Source: Verrucomicrobiota bacterium (lineage in GTDB: Bacteria; Verrucomicrobiota; Verrucomicrobiia; Limisphaerales; JAEYXS01). From it: a stretch of DNA of 5,763 nt. The notes beneath the pieces were generated by a model that ran no database searches, was not told the origin of the DNA, and worked only from the letters and a program-made list of their open reading frames with translations. The first letter of the stretch is position 1. The number at the start of each line of letters is the position of its first letter. The stretch covers positions 1-5,763 of the forward strand of contig JAJNBN010000261.1 in assembly GCA_021156225.1 (NCBI GenBank), written 5' to 3'. Position numbers and translations under genes: made by a program. This document shows, in pieces, positions 5,526-5,763 of this stretch.

Positions 5526-5763
5526 ATGAACCAGCCTGCTGAGCCGCCTGAGCCGTTGCCCGGTAAGGATTCCCTGTCTTCAGCGCGGGGCAAGCCCCTA
5601 GTTCCAGTCTGGGTGCGGGTTGGCATCTACCTGTTGATCATCGGCTTGGTGGCCGCTGTTGCCGTCCCGAATTTCATGAAGCGTCGCACCACTGTTTCGG
5701 TGAACACCTGCATCGTCAATTTGAAGAATATGAATCGCGCCGTTCAGCAGTGGGCGGCGGCTG
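5526..5763 (+). CDS. Pilin-like single-helix protein, copy 2 (partial, runs off the window)
   Basis: The first 79 residues of a paralogue of the gene at 4909. Over the helix and following segment (residues 36-79) I count 26 identities in 44 positions with copy 1, including LLIIGL, AVPNFMK, RTT, a Cys and NLK...QWA. The N-terminal tail is longer (about 30 residues) and rich in Pro and Glu. Aligning Pro48 with pilin Pro22 places Val26 at -1, Pro27 at +1 and Arg31 at +5, so both the cleavage Gly and Glu5 are absent. Prepilin peptidase processing therefore looks unlikely, and the protein may stay anchored with its N-terminal tail intact. The ATG at 5526 is supported by an in-frame TAA at 5514-5516; no Shine-Dalgarno is evident. 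The C-terminal domain lies outside the window. Confidence 0.82.
   Translation, partial: MNQPAEPPEPLPGKDSLSSARGKPLVPVWVRVGIYLLIIGLVAAVAVPNFMKRRTTVSVNTCIVNLKNMNRAVQQWAAA

Noticed and set aside
1..5763. CRISPR arrays, tRNA/rRNA genes, insertion sequences, attachment sites, phage or defence genes
   Set aside because: No repeat-spacer pattern, cloverleaf, transposase motif or terminal inverted repeat was seen on either strand.

Overview
The window looks like a piece of a Verrucomicrobiota (PVC superphylum) chromosome. Two things suggest this. The large minus-strand gene has the propeller + HEAT + single-haem CxxCH layout known mainly from Planctomycetes and Verrucomicrobia. The two small genes at the right end are one-helix pilin-like proteins with the NxxNLKxxxxAxxQWA pattern typical of the large verrucomicrobial pseudopilin families. 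No mobile element, CRISPR array, tRNA or rRNA is visible.

Layout from left to right. Positions 1-34 hold the likely last codons of a plus-strand gene, followed by a strong intrinsic terminator (64-97). From 98 to 237 I see no gene, only a pair of overlapping inverted repeats. The minus strand from 3258 to 238 encodes a secreted cytochrome c-containing, dehydrogenase-like protein of about 1006 residues. The divergent intergenic region (3259-3465) carries several short symmetric or repeated elements. Enolase (eno, plus strand) runs from 3466 to 4755 and has a clear terminator at 4788-4825. The right end (4909-5763) holds two tandem pilin-like genes, the second cut by the window edge. A small unrecognised minus-strand gene (5462-5280) lies between them, tail-to-tail with the first and head-to-head with the second.

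Functionally these are mostly separate transcription units. Eno is central glycolysis. The secreted haem protein belongs to a family associated with periplasmic oxidation of sugars or other organic compounds, but its substrate is unknown. The pilin-like pair keeps the canonical pilin helix. However, it lacks Glu5, and the second copy also lacks the Gly at the prepilin peptidase site, so these are probably not ordinary processed pilins. That pair, with the small gene between its members, is the least ordinary part of the window. I found no convincing evidence for a wholly new multi-gene system.
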